NCBI GenBank assembly: GCA_003169845.1
Contig: PNAG01000006.1
Span: 62,001 to 126,000 of the forward strand
Length of the DNA: 64,000 bases
Direction: 5' to 3'
Origin: Candidatus Dormiibacterota bacterium
GTDB lineage: Bacteria > Chloroflexota > Dormibacteria > Dormibacterales > Dormibacteraceae
In this document: positions 42,069 to 50,802 of the stretch, piece after piece
Layout: each line of letters opens with the position of its first letter
Numbering within the stretch: the stretch's first letter is position 1
The notes under the pieces: generated by a model
Seen by the model: only the letters and a program-made list of their open reading frames with translations
What the model was told of the DNA's origin: nothing
Databases searched by the model: none
Position numbers and translations under genes: made by a program

Positions 42069-43273
42069 CGCCTGATCGCGAGCAAACTCGCGACCCAGAC
42101 GCTCGTAATCCCTACAACGCCGAACTCCGCCATCAACCGAAGGACGACTAGGTTCGAGTAGCCGTTCACCAGCAGGGTCTGGAACCAGTTGTGGCCGGGC
42201 CCGATCAGCAGCCACCCCGCCGCCACCAGGCCCAGGACCGCCCAGTCGCGACGACGCACGGCCCACTCGACGAGGACGAGCATCGGCAGCAGCAGGAGCA
42301 CCAGGTGCGTGCCCCACGAATAGCTGGCGACGAGCGGCCCTACGGCCACCACCGCCGCGGCCTCCAGCGCCCGCCCGGACCGATCGCGGCTCGGGCGCCC
42401 GAGCACCCAGAAGGTCACACCCAGCACGGCGATCGCGATCGCGATCGTGATGATGCGCGCGGGAAGCGGAGAGCCCCGCGTGGGCCCCAGGAAGGTGGTC
42501 GGATCGAACAAGCGCGTAATCGTTCCGCCCGGAGAGTGGTTCTCGAAAAAGCCCGTGCCCTGATCGATCGCGGGCAAGACCTTGAACAGGTACTCGAGAA
42601 GGTATTGCGGCGCGGCCACCAGCCACAGAGCCAGGCCGGCGACGACGGCGGCCCCGAGCATCGACCAGCGCCTGGCCCACAGCAGCAGGAGTCCCATCGG
42701 GGCCTGAATAAGCTTCAGCGCCACCGCCAGGCCCACGGCCGCGCCTCCCCACCACCGATCGGCGATCCAGCCGAGGAGCCAGATCCCGGCCAGGGCGAGC
42801 AGGACGAGGTTGATCTGGCCCTCGACGATGTTGCCGTTGACCGGTTCGAACGCAATCGCCACGAGCACCAGGAGGGCGCCGAGCTGCCAGTCGTCGACGC
42901 GCAGCGCACGCAGCGTGCAGGCCAGGAAAACGACGAGCGAAGCATTCAGCAAGATGACCGCGCCGGTGACGATCACGTGGCTGTCGAGACCGAACGCCGG
43001 CTGAAGCAGCCAGGCCACAGGCGGCGGAGTGACGTACTGCGCGCCCGTCGGCTCGAGGCAGGCGACGGCCTGGCACAGGTCGTAAGGATCGCGACCCGCA
43101 ACGAGCTGCGCGGCGGCGCGCATATAGCTCTCTTTGAAGTCTCCGAGATATCCGCCGAAGGCGATCGGCACGATCACGCTCTGCCAGATGTAGAGGAGAA
43201 GGATCGGTACCCCGGCGATGGCGAGGAGCACGGATCGGAAACGGCGGTCGTCGAGCGGCGTGCGCCTCGTCAC
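41987..43273 (-). CDS. GT87/DUF2029-type membrane glycosyltransferase
   Basis: About 428 residues with around ten membrane helices. The catalytic-site acid is likely in FGGYLGDFKESYMRAAAQLVAGRDPYDL, the extracellular loop after helix 1 that carries the D-x-x-x-Y motif; GQINLVLLALAGIWLL and ALKLIQAPMGLLLLWARR are GT87-like. Such enzymes use polyprenyl-phosphate sugars to extend envelope glycans. GTG 43273 is preferred; an open frame back to 43339 would run through a nested hairpin. Convergent overlap with the MFS gene. Confidence 0.8.
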   Translation of the reverse strand: MTRRTPLDDRRFRSVLLAIAGVPILLLYIWQSVIVPIAFGGYLGDFKESYMRAAAQLVAGRDPYDLCQAVACLEPTGAQYVTPPPVAWLLQPAFGLDSHVIVTGAVILLNASLVVFLACTLRALRVDDWQLGALLVLVAIAFEPVNGNIVEGQINLVLLALAGIWLLGWIADRWWGGAAVGLAVALKLIQAPMGLLLLWARRWSMLGAAVVAGLALWLVAAPQYLLEYLFKVLPAIDQGTGFFENHSPGGTITRLFDPTTFLGPTRGSPLPARIITIAIAIAVLGVTFWVLGRPSRDRSGRALEAAAVVAVGPLVASYSWGTHLVLLLLPMLVLVEWAVRRRDWAVLGLVAAGWLLIGPGHNWFQTLLVNGYSNLVVLRLMAEFGVVGITSVWVASLLAIRRQRTDLMRLTMTVPTNKNTTALEKTIR

Positions 43274-43296
43274 GCCCGCGATTGTCTTAGAACGGA

Positions 43297-43354
43297 CCTC
43301 CGGCCGGACAGTAAACGAGGCGGCGCCTGCAGCGGACACCGCCTCGACCGGAGG
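43297..43354. repeat. Nested inverted repeat in the divergent gap
   Basis: Outer arms CCTCCGG (43297-43303) and CCGGAGG (43348-43354); inner arms GAGGCGG (43317-43323) and CCGCCTC (43339-43345). It could be a structured leader for either the GT87 gene or the acyl-CoA synthetase. The remaining gap to 43551 shows no gene. Confidence 0.5.
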
Positions 43355-43551
43355 CCACCGGGTGACACGCCGCTGGTTTCTGCGCCGCTTTACGGCCGTT
43401 GCCTACTTGTGGAGGCCAACCTTTGCGTGGGCTGTCGGTGGACCCGGACGTCGAAACAAGTCCAAGTTGCGACGGAGCGGCGACATTGTCAAGGGGTTTG
43501 TTTTTCCGCTGCGGACGCCGCTGGAGCACAATCACATCGAGGAGGGTCGAG

Positions 43552-45192
43552 ATGCCTGAACCCAGTTATGTAAACGGCGCCGGCGGCGTTCCGCTGCTGG
43601 GTGAAACCATCTTCCAGAACCTGCGGCGAACGGCCGCAAGGTTCGGCGACCGCGAAGCGCTCGTGGCCGCCCACCAGGACCATCGCTCGACCTACGCCGA
43701 GCTGGTGGAGGAATGCGAGACCGTCGCGCGCGGCCTGATGGCCCGAGGCGTTGTCAAGGGCGATCGAGTTGGAATCTGGGCGCCCAATCGCTATGAGTGG
43801 GTGGTCGTGCAGTACGCGACCGCCGCGATGGGCGCGATCCTCGTCAACATCAACCCCGCGTACGGGACTTCCGAGCTCGAGTACTCGCTCAACCAGTCTG
43901 GGATCAGTTTTCTTGTTCTAGCGGCCCGCTTTCGCCAGACCGACTACAAAGCGATGCTGGCCGAGATCAAGGGCAGGTGCCCCGACCTCCGCGAGGCCGT
44001 CGTGATCGATGAAGGATGGGAGGCGCTGAAGCGCGACGCGGCGAGCGTGAGCGGGTCGAGGCTGCGCGAGGTCGAGGCCTCGTTGCAGTTCGACGACCCC
44101 ATCAACATTCAGTACACGTCAGGCACGACGGGCTTTCCGAAGGGCGCGACGCTCACCCATCACAACATCCTGAACAACGGCTTCTTCATCGGCGAGACGC
44201 TGAAGTACAGCGAGCACGACCGCGTCTGTATCCCGGTGCCGTTCTACCACTGCTTCGGGATGGTCCTCGGAAATCTTGCGTGCACGACGCACGGCGCGAC
44301 GATGGTCATCCCAGCGGAAGCTTTCGACCCGGTGATCACGATGGAGACGGTGCAGAAAGAGCGCTGCACTTCGCTTTACGGGGTTCCGACGATGTTCATC
44401 GCCGAGCTCGAGCACCCGCGCTTCAAAGAGTTCGACTTCAGCACGCTCCGGACCGGCATCATGGCCGGCTCGCCCTGTCCTGTCGAGGTCATGAAGAAGG
44501 TCCAGACCGTGATGCACATCCCGGAGATGACGATCGCGTACGGCATGACCGAGACATCTCCGGTCTCGACCCAGTGCTCCACCGACGACCCGCTCGAGAA
44601 ACGCGTGTCCACGGTCGGGCGCGTCCATCCGCACGTCGAGATCAAGATCGTCGACCCGGCCACTGGAGCTGTCGTTCCACGCGACAGCACGGGCGAGCTC
44701 TGCAGCCGCGGCTACATGGTCATGCGCGGGTACTGGAACAACGAGGAGGCCACGCGCCAGGCCATCGACCCCGCGCGCTGGATGCATACCGGTGACCTCG
44801 CCACCATGGATGCGGACGGCTACGTCAACATCGTCGGCCGGATCAAGGACATGATCATCCGCGGCGGCGAGAACATCTATCCGCGCGAGGTCGAAGAGTT
44901 CCTCTATGGCCACCCGGACATCGCGGACGTGCAGGTGATCGGGATTCCCTCAGAGAAGTACGGAGAGGAGGTCATGGCGTGGGTCAAGCCACGCGAAGGC
45001 GCGAAGCCGGCCGGTGAGGAGCTCGCCGCCTGGTGCAAGGGCAAGATCGCGACCTACAAGATCCCGCGGCACTGGAAGATCGTCGATTCGTTCCCGATGA
45101 CCGTCACGGGCAAGGTCCAGAAGTTCAAGATGCGGGAGGTCGCGGTCGAGGAGCTCGGCCTGGAGAAGGCCGCGGGCGTGAGAACCGCCTAA
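43552..45192 (+). CDS. Acyl-CoA synthetase (AMP-forming), ACSF2-like
   Basis: 546 residues. Activates a carboxylic acid with ATP to the acyl-AMP and then acyl-CoA. Signature: [20 protein letters not shown] (A3 P-loop), YGMTETSP (A5), [29 protein letters not shown] (A8), and the late catalytic Lys in [13 protein letters not shown] (A10). The sequence is like medium-chain ACSF2-type ligases. ATG 43552 with GGAGGG seven bases upstream; an upstream in-frame start is less likely. No fatty-acid beta-oxidation genes adjacent. Confidence 0.93.
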   Translation: MPEPSYVNGAGGVPLLGETIFQNLRRTAARFGDREALVAAHQDHRSTYAELVEECETVARGLMARGVVKGDRVGIWAPNRYEWVVVQYATAAMGAILVNINPAYGTSELEYSLNQSGISFLVLAARFRQTDYKAMLAEIKGRCPDLREAVVIDEGWEALKRDAASVSGSRLREVEASLQFDDPINIQYTSGTTGFPKGATLTHHNILNNGFFIGETLKYSEHDRVCIPVPFYHCFGMVLGNLACTTHGATMVIPAEAFDPVITMETVQKERCTSLYGVPTMFIAELEHPRFKEFDFSTLRTGIMAGSPCPVEVMKKVQTVMHIPEMTIAYGMTETSPVSTQCSTDDPLEKRVSTVGRVHPHVEIKIVDPATGAVVPRDSTGELCSRGYMVMRGYWNNEEATRQAIDPARWMHTGDLATMDADGYVNIVGRIKDMIIRGGENIYPREVEEFLYGHPDIADVQVIGIPSEKYGEEVMAWVKPREGAKPAGEELAAWCKGKIATYKIPRHWKIVDSFPMTVTGKVQKFKMREVAVEELGLEKAAGVRTA

Positions 45193-45196
45193 CCGC

Positions 45197-45994
45197 CTAC
45201 TGCAAGGTTTCGTAGGGAAACGCGGCCGCGAACGGCTCATAGAGCAGCAGCACCTTCTCAATCGACAGGACATCGCGCATGAAGATTCCGCCCGCCGCCA
45301 CGCCGGCGAATCCGACGATCCCCAGCCCGTCGTGCGGTGCGGCCTGCTCCGCACTGTCCTGCATCGCCCTGAACGCGTGCGTCCGGCCCGATTGGTTGGC
45401 GGTCGCGATGACCTCCTTCCAGGCTGCCGCGTAGTTCGCCGCCGGGCTGAGGACCGCGGGCGCCGCGCCGGCGACCCCGAGCGTGCCGGCCGGAGTGACC
45501 GGCGCGGCCAGCTCGCTGAGCACCCTGGCGACCGCTGCGACCTCAGCCTCCGGCGGGCCAGTCAGCTTGGGCAGCATGCGCAGGAACGTCGCAATCTGGC
45601 GGTCGACCGGCGGCGCGGGTTGATAACCCGGACCGGGCAGGATGGTCGCGAATGGCCGGTAGAGCGCGTCGAACTGGGCCGGCTCCATTTGCTCTCGCAC
45701 GAGGATCGCGAGCGCGACGATCTGCGCCGACTCAAGGGCTGTCGCAGCGGCGGTCGGATCGGAAAGGGCCTTGTTGATGGCGAGCTGGGTCTGAGCGACC
45801 CGAAACCCGCTCGTGAAGGCGTTGACCATCGCCTGGTCGGCGCTGGACAGCAAACCGTCCAGCACCTGCTCGATCACGGCGGTCGAGGGTCGCTGGCGCG
45901 AGACGAGCCGCGCGGTGGCGATCCATTCCCACTGTGGGGCGCCCAGCGATTTGCCGGCCGCGACCAGGAACTGACCCGCGTCGGAAGCGCTCAG
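45197..45994 (-). CDS. Unidentified alanine-rich protein, coupled to glpX
   Basis: About 265 residues, mostly helical and Ala-rich, with no membrane segment except perhaps GIVGFAGVAAGGIFM near the C-terminus. Visible features are a DALYRPFATILPGPGYQPAP linker and SIEKVLLLYEPFAAAFPYETLQ at the end. No family recognised. It has no ATG, GTG or TTG in the right place: the frame begins at a CTG that overlaps the glpX stop (CTGA). Upstream in frame it would lie inside glpX. Confidence 0.55.
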   Translation of the reverse strand: MSASDAGQFLVAAGKSLGAPQWEWIATARLVSRQRPSTAVIEQVLDGLLSSADQAMVNAFTSGFRVAQTQLAINKALSDPTAAATALESAQIVALAILVREQMEPAQFDALYRPFATILPGPGYQPAPPVDRQIATFLRMLPKLTGPPEAEVAAVARVLSELAAPVTPAGTLGVAGAAPAVLSPAANYAAAWKEVIATANQSGRTHAFRAMQDSAEQAAPHDGLGIVGFAGVAAGGIFMRDVLSIEKVLLLYEPFAAAFPYETLQ

Positions 45995-46995
45995 CGGACC
46001 GCGACCTGCTCGGGCAGCAGGCCCTTGGCCCGCAAGTTGTCGATGGGGTGGTAGGCGTCGACGATGCGCATGGTGCCCGAAGCGGAGCGAAGCACCATGG
46101 ACTGCGTGTACGCGTACACGTCCTCGTAGCGCACACCCTTGAGCAGCTCGCCAGAGGTGATGCCGGTGGCCGCGAAGAAGATGTCGCTGCCAGAGCAAAG
46201 ATCGTCGAGGCACAGCACCTTGTTCGGCTTGTGCCCTTCTTTGACCGCCATCTCCTTTTCGCGATCGTCGCGAAAATTCAGCTTCGCCTGCATGTCGCCG
46301 CCGATCGTCTTGATGGCGCACGCCGCGAGCACGCCCTCCGTGGCGCCGCCCGAGCCCATCATGCAGTGGATCCCGAACCTCGTCTCGAGCGCCGCCTCGA
46401 GCGCCGCGGCCACGTCGCCTGCGGTGATGAGCTTGATCCGCGCCCCGACGTCGCGAATCTGAGCGATGACCTCGTGGTTCCGTTCCCGGTCGAGCACCAC
46501 GACCGTGAGCTCCTGGACCGGCAGGCCCTCAGCCTTCGCGATCCGCCGCAAGTTCCATTCGACGGGCATCTCGAGGTCGATAACGCCGCGCGCCCGCCGG
46601 CCGACGACGAGCTTCTGCATGTAGTGGACGTGCGTGGTGAACATGGTCCCCCGCTCGGCCAGTGCGACCACCGAGATCGCGCCTGGAAGGCCCGACGCGG
46701 TCAGGCTCGTGCCCTCGATCGGGTCGACCGCAACGTCCACCTCCGGCTCCAGGCCGTTGCCGATCGGCTCGCCGAAATACAGCATGGGGGCCTGATCCTT
46801 CTCCCCCTCGCCGATCACGACGGTGCCCTTCATGTCGACCGATCCCAGCGCGCTCCTGATCGCCTCGACCGCGCGCGCGTCGGCCGCTTCCTTGTTGCCA
46901 CGACCCTGCAGCGGCGCCGCCGCGAGAGCGCCGGCCTCGGTGACGCGCAACAGCTCGAGGGCCAGGTTGCGGTTGATCTTCGGCTCTTCGATCAT
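45991..46995 (-). CDS. glpX: Fructose-1,6-bisphosphatase, class II
   Basis: 334 residues. Removes the 1-phosphate in gluconeogenesis. Metal/substrate motifs are VVIGEGEKDQAPMLYFGE, DVAVDPIEGTSLTASGLPGAISVVAL and the phosphate-binding MGSGGATEGVLAACAIK. Length and order match E. coli GlpX. ATG start. A gene of unknown function follows with overlapping codons. With korAB, glpX marks a gluconeogenic/central-carbon capacity. Confidence 0.96.
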   Translation of the reverse strand: MIEEPKINRNLALELLRVTEAGALAAAPLQGRGNKEAADARAVEAIRSALGSVDMKGTVVIGEGEKDQAPMLYFGEPIGNGLEPEVDVAVDPIEGTSLTASGLPGAISVVALAERGTMFTTHVHYMQKLVVGRRARGVIDLEMPVEWNLRRIAKAEGLPVQELTVVVLDRERNHEVIAQIRDVGARIKLITAGDVAAALEAALETRFGIHCMMGSGGATEGVLAACAIKTIGGDMQAKLNFRDDREKEMAVKEGHKPNKVLCLDDLCSGSDIFFAATGITSGELLKGVRYEDVYAYTQSMVLRSASGTMRIVDAYHPIDNLRAKGLLPEQVAVR

Positions 46996-47050
46996 CGGGT
47001 TAGCAGCGTATACGAAGCCGCTGGGCGTTTACCTCGACACGAATGGTCGC

Positions 47051-47560
47051 TTAGAAGAACTCACCCCAGAACTTCCTGACCCGGCCGACTGGGTTAGGCA
47101 CCGTCCTCAGCGTTACGACCCCCGGGCGCGGAGATGCGTCGACGATGGCCACAGGCTCCGAATCCGGCACGCCCTCGGGATGGACCCGGATGACCCCGAG
47201 GTGGACGCCGCCCTCCTGGACCACGAGCGCACCGACCTTGGCATCGCCCTCGAGCCGTCCGGTGGTCGTGATCTTGAGCCGGTTGGACGCGACCACATTG
47301 CCGCGAACGAAGCCGGCGATCGTCACCCTCTCGCTGCGAATGTTCGCCTCGACATGTGCTTCCGGGCCGATCAGCAGGTCGCCGTCGCACTCGATGTGGC
47401 CGCTGAAATTGCCGAGCACCTGTCCGCCGCTCTTGACCTGGAGCTTGCCCGAAAGGACGTCGTCGCGGGCCAGCACCGTCGCCTTGGGCTCGAGCCCATA
47501 CGGCTCCGCGCCGCCGTTCGAACTGGAAACGCCAACCGCGTCCGCCACTGCGTCAGTCAC
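47051..47560 (-). CDS. Bactofilin-family cytoskeletal protein
   Basis: 169 residues. The beta-helix core runs GKLQVKSGGQVLGNFSGHIECDGDLLIGPEAHVEANIRSERVTIAGFVRGNVVASNRLKI in successive turns, the pattern of bactofilins that self-polymerise without nucleotide. N- and C-terminal tails are short and disordered-looking. The start GTG 47560 has an ideal AGGAGG six bases before it. Function here is probably envelope or cell-shape scaffolding. Confidence 0.88.
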   Translation of the reverse strand: MTDAVADAVGVSSSNGGAEPYGLEPKATVLARDDVLSGKLQVKSGGQVLGNFSGHIECDGDLLIGPEAHVEANIRSERVTIAGFVRGNVVASNRLKITTTGRLEGDAKVGALVVQEGGVHLGVIRVHPEGVPDSEPVAIVDASPRPGVVTLRTVPNPVGRVRKFWGEFF

Positions 47561-47644
47561 TTGCACCCTCCTATGGCCCAGCTTCCAACTGGGTCCCACC
47601 ACCTACCGCAGCATACCTGCTGGAGGGCCGAACCTGAAAGCCGG

Positions 47645-48997
47645 CTACAGCTCCGGGTGGGCGGCGAGGTAGTCCAGGATCGCCTCTCGCGTGGGCGGCA
47701 CCTCGCCGTCGATGACGAGCTCTTCCAGGCGTTTCTTGATGTGCCCGACCTCCCGCCCGGGGCCGATCCCGCGCACGCGCATCACGTCCTCGCCGGTGAC
47801 CAGGGGCGCGAGGCGGGACGGCCGCTCGCGCAGCACCCCCTCGATTCGGGCCTGCAGCTCATCGAGCTTCTCGGGCTCGGGATAAGCCGACGCCGCGATG
47901 TCGGCGCGGGCCAGGGCCATCAAGCGGTCCAGCAGCGGACCGGCGTCGCGCGCCAACCGCCGCACCGCGCCGTCAGACCATTCGGAGCTGTAGTACACAG
48001 GGCGTAAATGCAGCCGGACGAGCTTGACCACCGTCTCGATCTCCTTCTGCGAGAAGCGGAGCCGTTCGAGGGCCGACCTTGCCAGGTCCGCGCCGACGAT
48101 CTCGTGTCCGGTGAAAGCCCCGTCCGGCGTGGCGGTCGAAGGCTTGCCGGCATCGTGAAACAGGGCCGCCACGCGCAGGACGAGGTCGGGCGGCACCTTT
48201 CCAACCGTGAGCAGCGTGTGCCCGAACACGTCATGCGTGTGATAACCACTTTGCTGGACGCCCTTACAGGCGGCGATCTCCGGGAGCACGATCTCCAGGA
48301 GCTCGCCGGCATCCAGCAGCTCGATCGCAAGACGGGGACGCGGCGAGGTGAGCATCCGCCGGAGCTCTTCCGCGATCCGCTCGGCGGAGATGACCGGCGG
48401 CGCGAGACGGTCCTTCATCTGCTTCATGGCCGGCAGCAGGTCGGGCGCCGGCTCAAATCCGAGCTCAGACGCGAATCGGACCCCGCGCAGCATGCGGAGG
48501 GGATCGTCGGCAAAGGTCCGGAGCGGATCGGTAGGCGTGCGCAGGATGCGCGCGTCGAGGTCCCGCCGGCCGCCCAGCGGATCACGGACCTGCCCGTCGA
48601 AGTCCATGAGCAGCGTGTTGACGGTGAAATCGCGCCGATGGAGATCCTCTTCCAGCGTGGCCGGGCGTACATCGGGCTTTCTCGAGTCGGGCGCGTACGA
48701 CTCGGCGCGGGCGTTGACGAACTCGACCAGGTGCCCGGGAAGGGTCACCTGCGCCGTCCCGAAGCGCTCGAACGTAACCGGCGGGTCGGCGCCCGCAAGC
48801 TCCGCAAAGCTTTCGGCCAGCTTCAGAGCGTCACCACGTTCCACGACCACGTCGGGATTGGGGTGGTGCCTGCCGAGGAGCTTGTCGCGAACGTAACCGC
48901 CGACCACCCAGGCCTGCGCGCCCAGATCTGTCGCCGCCCGCTTGAGGAGCCGGAGCATCTCCTCGTCAGTTAGCGCTACTGGTTTATCCGCGCCCAT
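47645..48997 (-). CDS. CCA tRNA nucleotidyltransferase / poly(A) polymerase family, with HD domain
   Basis: 450 residues. The head domain begins AWVVGGYVRDKLLGRHHPNPDVVVE, then RRDFTVNTLLMDFDG, RDPLGGRRDLDARILRT and FADDPLRMLRGVRFASELGF, all family motifs. A C-terminal HD-type domain has YHTHDVFGHTLLTVG and LFHDAGKPST. The usual active-site D-x-D appears as N-P-D, with the first carboxylate replaced. It adds or repairs the 3' CCA of tRNA. ATG 48997; overlaps the ROK gene by 22 bases. Confidence 0.87.
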   Translation of the reverse strand: MGADKPVALTDEEMLRLLKRAATDLGAQAWVVGGYVRDKLLGRHHPNPDVVVERGDALKLAESFAELAGADPPVTFERFGTAQVTLPGHLVEFVNARAESYAPDSRKPDVRPATLEEDLHRRDFTVNTLLMDFDGQVRDPLGGRRDLDARILRTPTDPLRTFADDPLRMLRGVRFASELGFEPAPDLLPAMKQMKDRLAPPVISAERIAEELRRMLTSPRPRLAIELLDAGELLEIVLPEIAACKGVQQSGYHTHDVFGHTLLTVGKVPPDLVLRVAALFHDAGKPSTATPDGAFTGHEIVGADLARSALERLRFSQKEIETVVKLVRLHLRPVYYSSEWSDGAVRRLARDAGPLLDRLMALARADIAASAYPEPEKLDELQARIEGVLRERPSRLAPLVTGEDVMRVRGIGPGREVGHIKKRLEELVIDGEVPPTREAILDYLAAHPEL

Positions 48998-49848
48998 TCC
49001 ACGGCTCCAACCTGCCCGGCGCGATCGCCCAGTCGGGCGCGGCGCACGCGGGGCCGGCGGGCCGGCCTGATGAAGGGTGACGCGTGAAGGGTGGCGACGA
49101 TCGTTGGCTCGACCAGCGCCCACGAGCGCGAGACCCCACCACCGATCACGAACATCTCGGGGTCGATGACGTTGGTCAGGCTGATCAGCGCCATGCCCAT
49201 GTAGCGCGCGGCCCGCTCCACGACGATTCGCGCCGGCTTGCTGCCCTTCGCCGCGGCCGCGAACAGCTCTGCTGCCGTGTGGCCGGTCTCGCGGGCGAGG
49301 TTCGCGCCGCCGATGAAGGCCTCCAGGCAGCCGCGCTGGCCGCAAGTGTCGACCGGGCCGTTGGGGTCGATGATCATGTGCCCGACCTCACCCGCGGTTC
49401 CGTGCGCGCCCCGATGCAGCTTGCCGTCGATGATCAGACCGCCACCGACTCCCGTCGACCAGGTGATGTAGACCATGTTGCGGGTGCCGCGGCCGGCTCC
49501 GCGGTGAAACTCACCGAGCCCCGCCATGTCGGCGTCGTTCGCCAGGAGCACCTTGGCGCCGGTGGCCTTGCTGAGCATCGCCGCCAGGGGCACGTTTCGC
49601 CAGGGTAGGTTGGGTGGGTTGACCAGGACGCCGCGCTTGACGTCGATCGGCCCGGGGGCTCCGATGGCGATGCTGCGGACCTTCTCGCGGCCGCGGTGCC
49701 GATCGATCTCCGCCGCGGCCCACTCCACCATCGCTTGCGGGCTCCCGAGCAGCGGCGTCTTGGTCTTGACGCTGGCGATCAGGTTTCCATCGGAGCGCGC
49801 GAGCGCGACTCGCACCTGCGTCCCGCCAAGGTCGATTCCAGCCAGCAT
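48976..49848 (-). CDS. ROK-family sugar kinase (glucokinase-like)
   Basis: 290 residues. ATP-binding start MLAGIDLGGTQVRVAL; catalytic region with LLANDADMAGLGE and GVGGGLIIDGKLHRGAHGTAGEVGHM (zinc/sugar-binding GHxxh), and CGQRGCLEAF, which has two of the usual three zinc Cys; the first is replaced by Asp/Thr context. Likely phosphorylates glucose or a related hexose. ATG 49848 gives normal length. The last ~20 residues (ARRPRVRRARLGDRAGQ) are unusually basic. It shares 22 bases with the CCA gene and follows metF by 10 bases. Confidence 0.88.
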   Translation of the reverse strand: MLAGIDLGGTQVRVALARSDGNLIASVKTKTPLLGSPQAMVEWAAAEIDRHRGREKVRSIAIGAPGPIDVKRGVLVNPPNLPWRNVPLAAMLSKATGAKVLLANDADMAGLGEFHRGAGRGTRNMVYITWSTGVGGGLIIDGKLHRGAHGTAGEVGHMIIDPNGPVDTCGQRGCLEAFIGGANLARETGHTAAELFAAAAKGSKPARIVVERAARYMGMALISLTNVIDPEMFVIGGGVSRSWALVEPTIVATLHASPFIRPARRPRVRRARLGDRAGQVGAVEWARINQ

Positions 49849-49858
49849 TCTTAGTTCG

Positions 49859-50731
49859 TCAGGATGCCAGGAGCTGCTGGCCGCGGAGCGCAGACAGGAT
49901 CTCAATGGGTCCTCGCGCGCGGTTGAACGTATAGAAGTGAAGTCCCGGCACGCCGGCCTCGAGCAGCTCCGCGCACTGTGCGATGCAGTGCCGCACGCCG
50001 ATTGCACGCACCTCGTCGTCACTGCCGGCCTCGTCGAGCGCCGACTGCAGTGTGGCCGGCACCGTGGCGCCCGACAAGGATGTCATGACCGCGAGCGAGC
50101 GCCGGCTCGGAACCGGCATCAGGCCGGGGACGATCGGGACGGTGATGCCAGCGGCCCTGGCCCGCGCGATCAGGTCGAAGTAGAAGCGGTTGTCGAAGAA
50201 GAGCTGCGTGATGAGAAAGTCCGCCCCCCTCTCCACCTTGAGCTTCATATAGCGGAACTCGTGATCGAGGTCCGGACTCTCGGGATGCTTCTCCGCGCTG
50301 CAGGCCGCCCCGATGCCGAAGCGGTAGCCATTGCGGCGCACGAACTCGACGAGGTCGCTTCCGTGGGCGAGCCCAGGATCCGCGGGCGTGAACGGCTGGC
50401 CTGGGTTCTGCGTGTCGCCGCGCAGCGCCAGCACGTTCGCGATTCCCTCTCGCTCCATCCAGTTGAGGATCTGGCGGGTCCGGTCCGCCGAGTTCGCGCA
50501 CGTGAGGTGGGCCATGGCTTCGATGTGGTACTGCCGCTTGATCCGCGTCACCAGCTCGAGCGTCTTCTCTCCGGTGCGCAGCCGGTACGTGACGGAGACC
50601 CAGTCGGGCGCGTGACCGGCGAGGGTCGCCACGGTCCGCTCGAGCAGATCAACGTCGCTCTCGTCGCGCGGCGCCATGAACTCGAACGAGACGCTCGGGC
50701 GGGGCCGGGACAGCATGTCGACGATTCGCAT
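49859..50731 (-). CDS. metF: 5,10-methylenetetrahydrofolate reductase
   Basis: 290 residues, TIM-barrel flavoprotein that makes 5-methyl-THF for methionine synthesis. The N-terminal VSFEFMAPRD has the catalytic Glu; folate/FAD contacts include HLTCANS, VLALRGDTQ and AACSAEKHPES. The C-terminus ends in TFNRARGPIEIL. ATG start; the upstream gap contains only a palindromic repeat and no visible SAM riboswitch. Confidence 0.95.
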   Translation of the reverse strand: MRIVDMLSRPRPSVSFEFMAPRDESDVDLLERTVATLAGHAPDWVSVTYRLRTGEKTLELVTRIKRQYHIEAMAHLTCANSADRTRQILNWMEREGIANVLALRGDTQNPGQPFTPADPGLAHGSDLVEFVRRNGYRFGIGAACSAEKHPESPDLDHEFRYMKLKVERGADFLITQLFFDNRFYFDLIARARAAGITVPIVPGLMPVPSRRSLAVMTSLSGATVPATLQSALDEAGSDDEVRAIGVRHCIAQCAELLEAGVPGLHFYTFNRARGPIEILSALRGQQLLAS

Positions 50732-50763
50732 GTGGCGGGAACTCTACCAATCCTCGGCGCAAG

Positions 50764-50787
50764 TAGGCCGGATTTACTCCGGCCGTC
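50764..50787 (-). repeat. Dispersed 24-base palindromic repeat, copy 2
   Basis: Exact reverse complement of 15723-15746. Core GGCCGGA, TTTAC, TCCGGCC. Lies between the selB stop and the metF start. Confidence 0.8.
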
Positions 50788-50802
50788 CCAACGCCTGTAT
50801 TT

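Noticed and set aside
50732..50802. tRNA-Sec or SAM riboswitch between selB and metF
   Set aside because: Only 71 bases, occupied by the 24-base palindrome; no cloverleaf and no SAM-riboswitch core.
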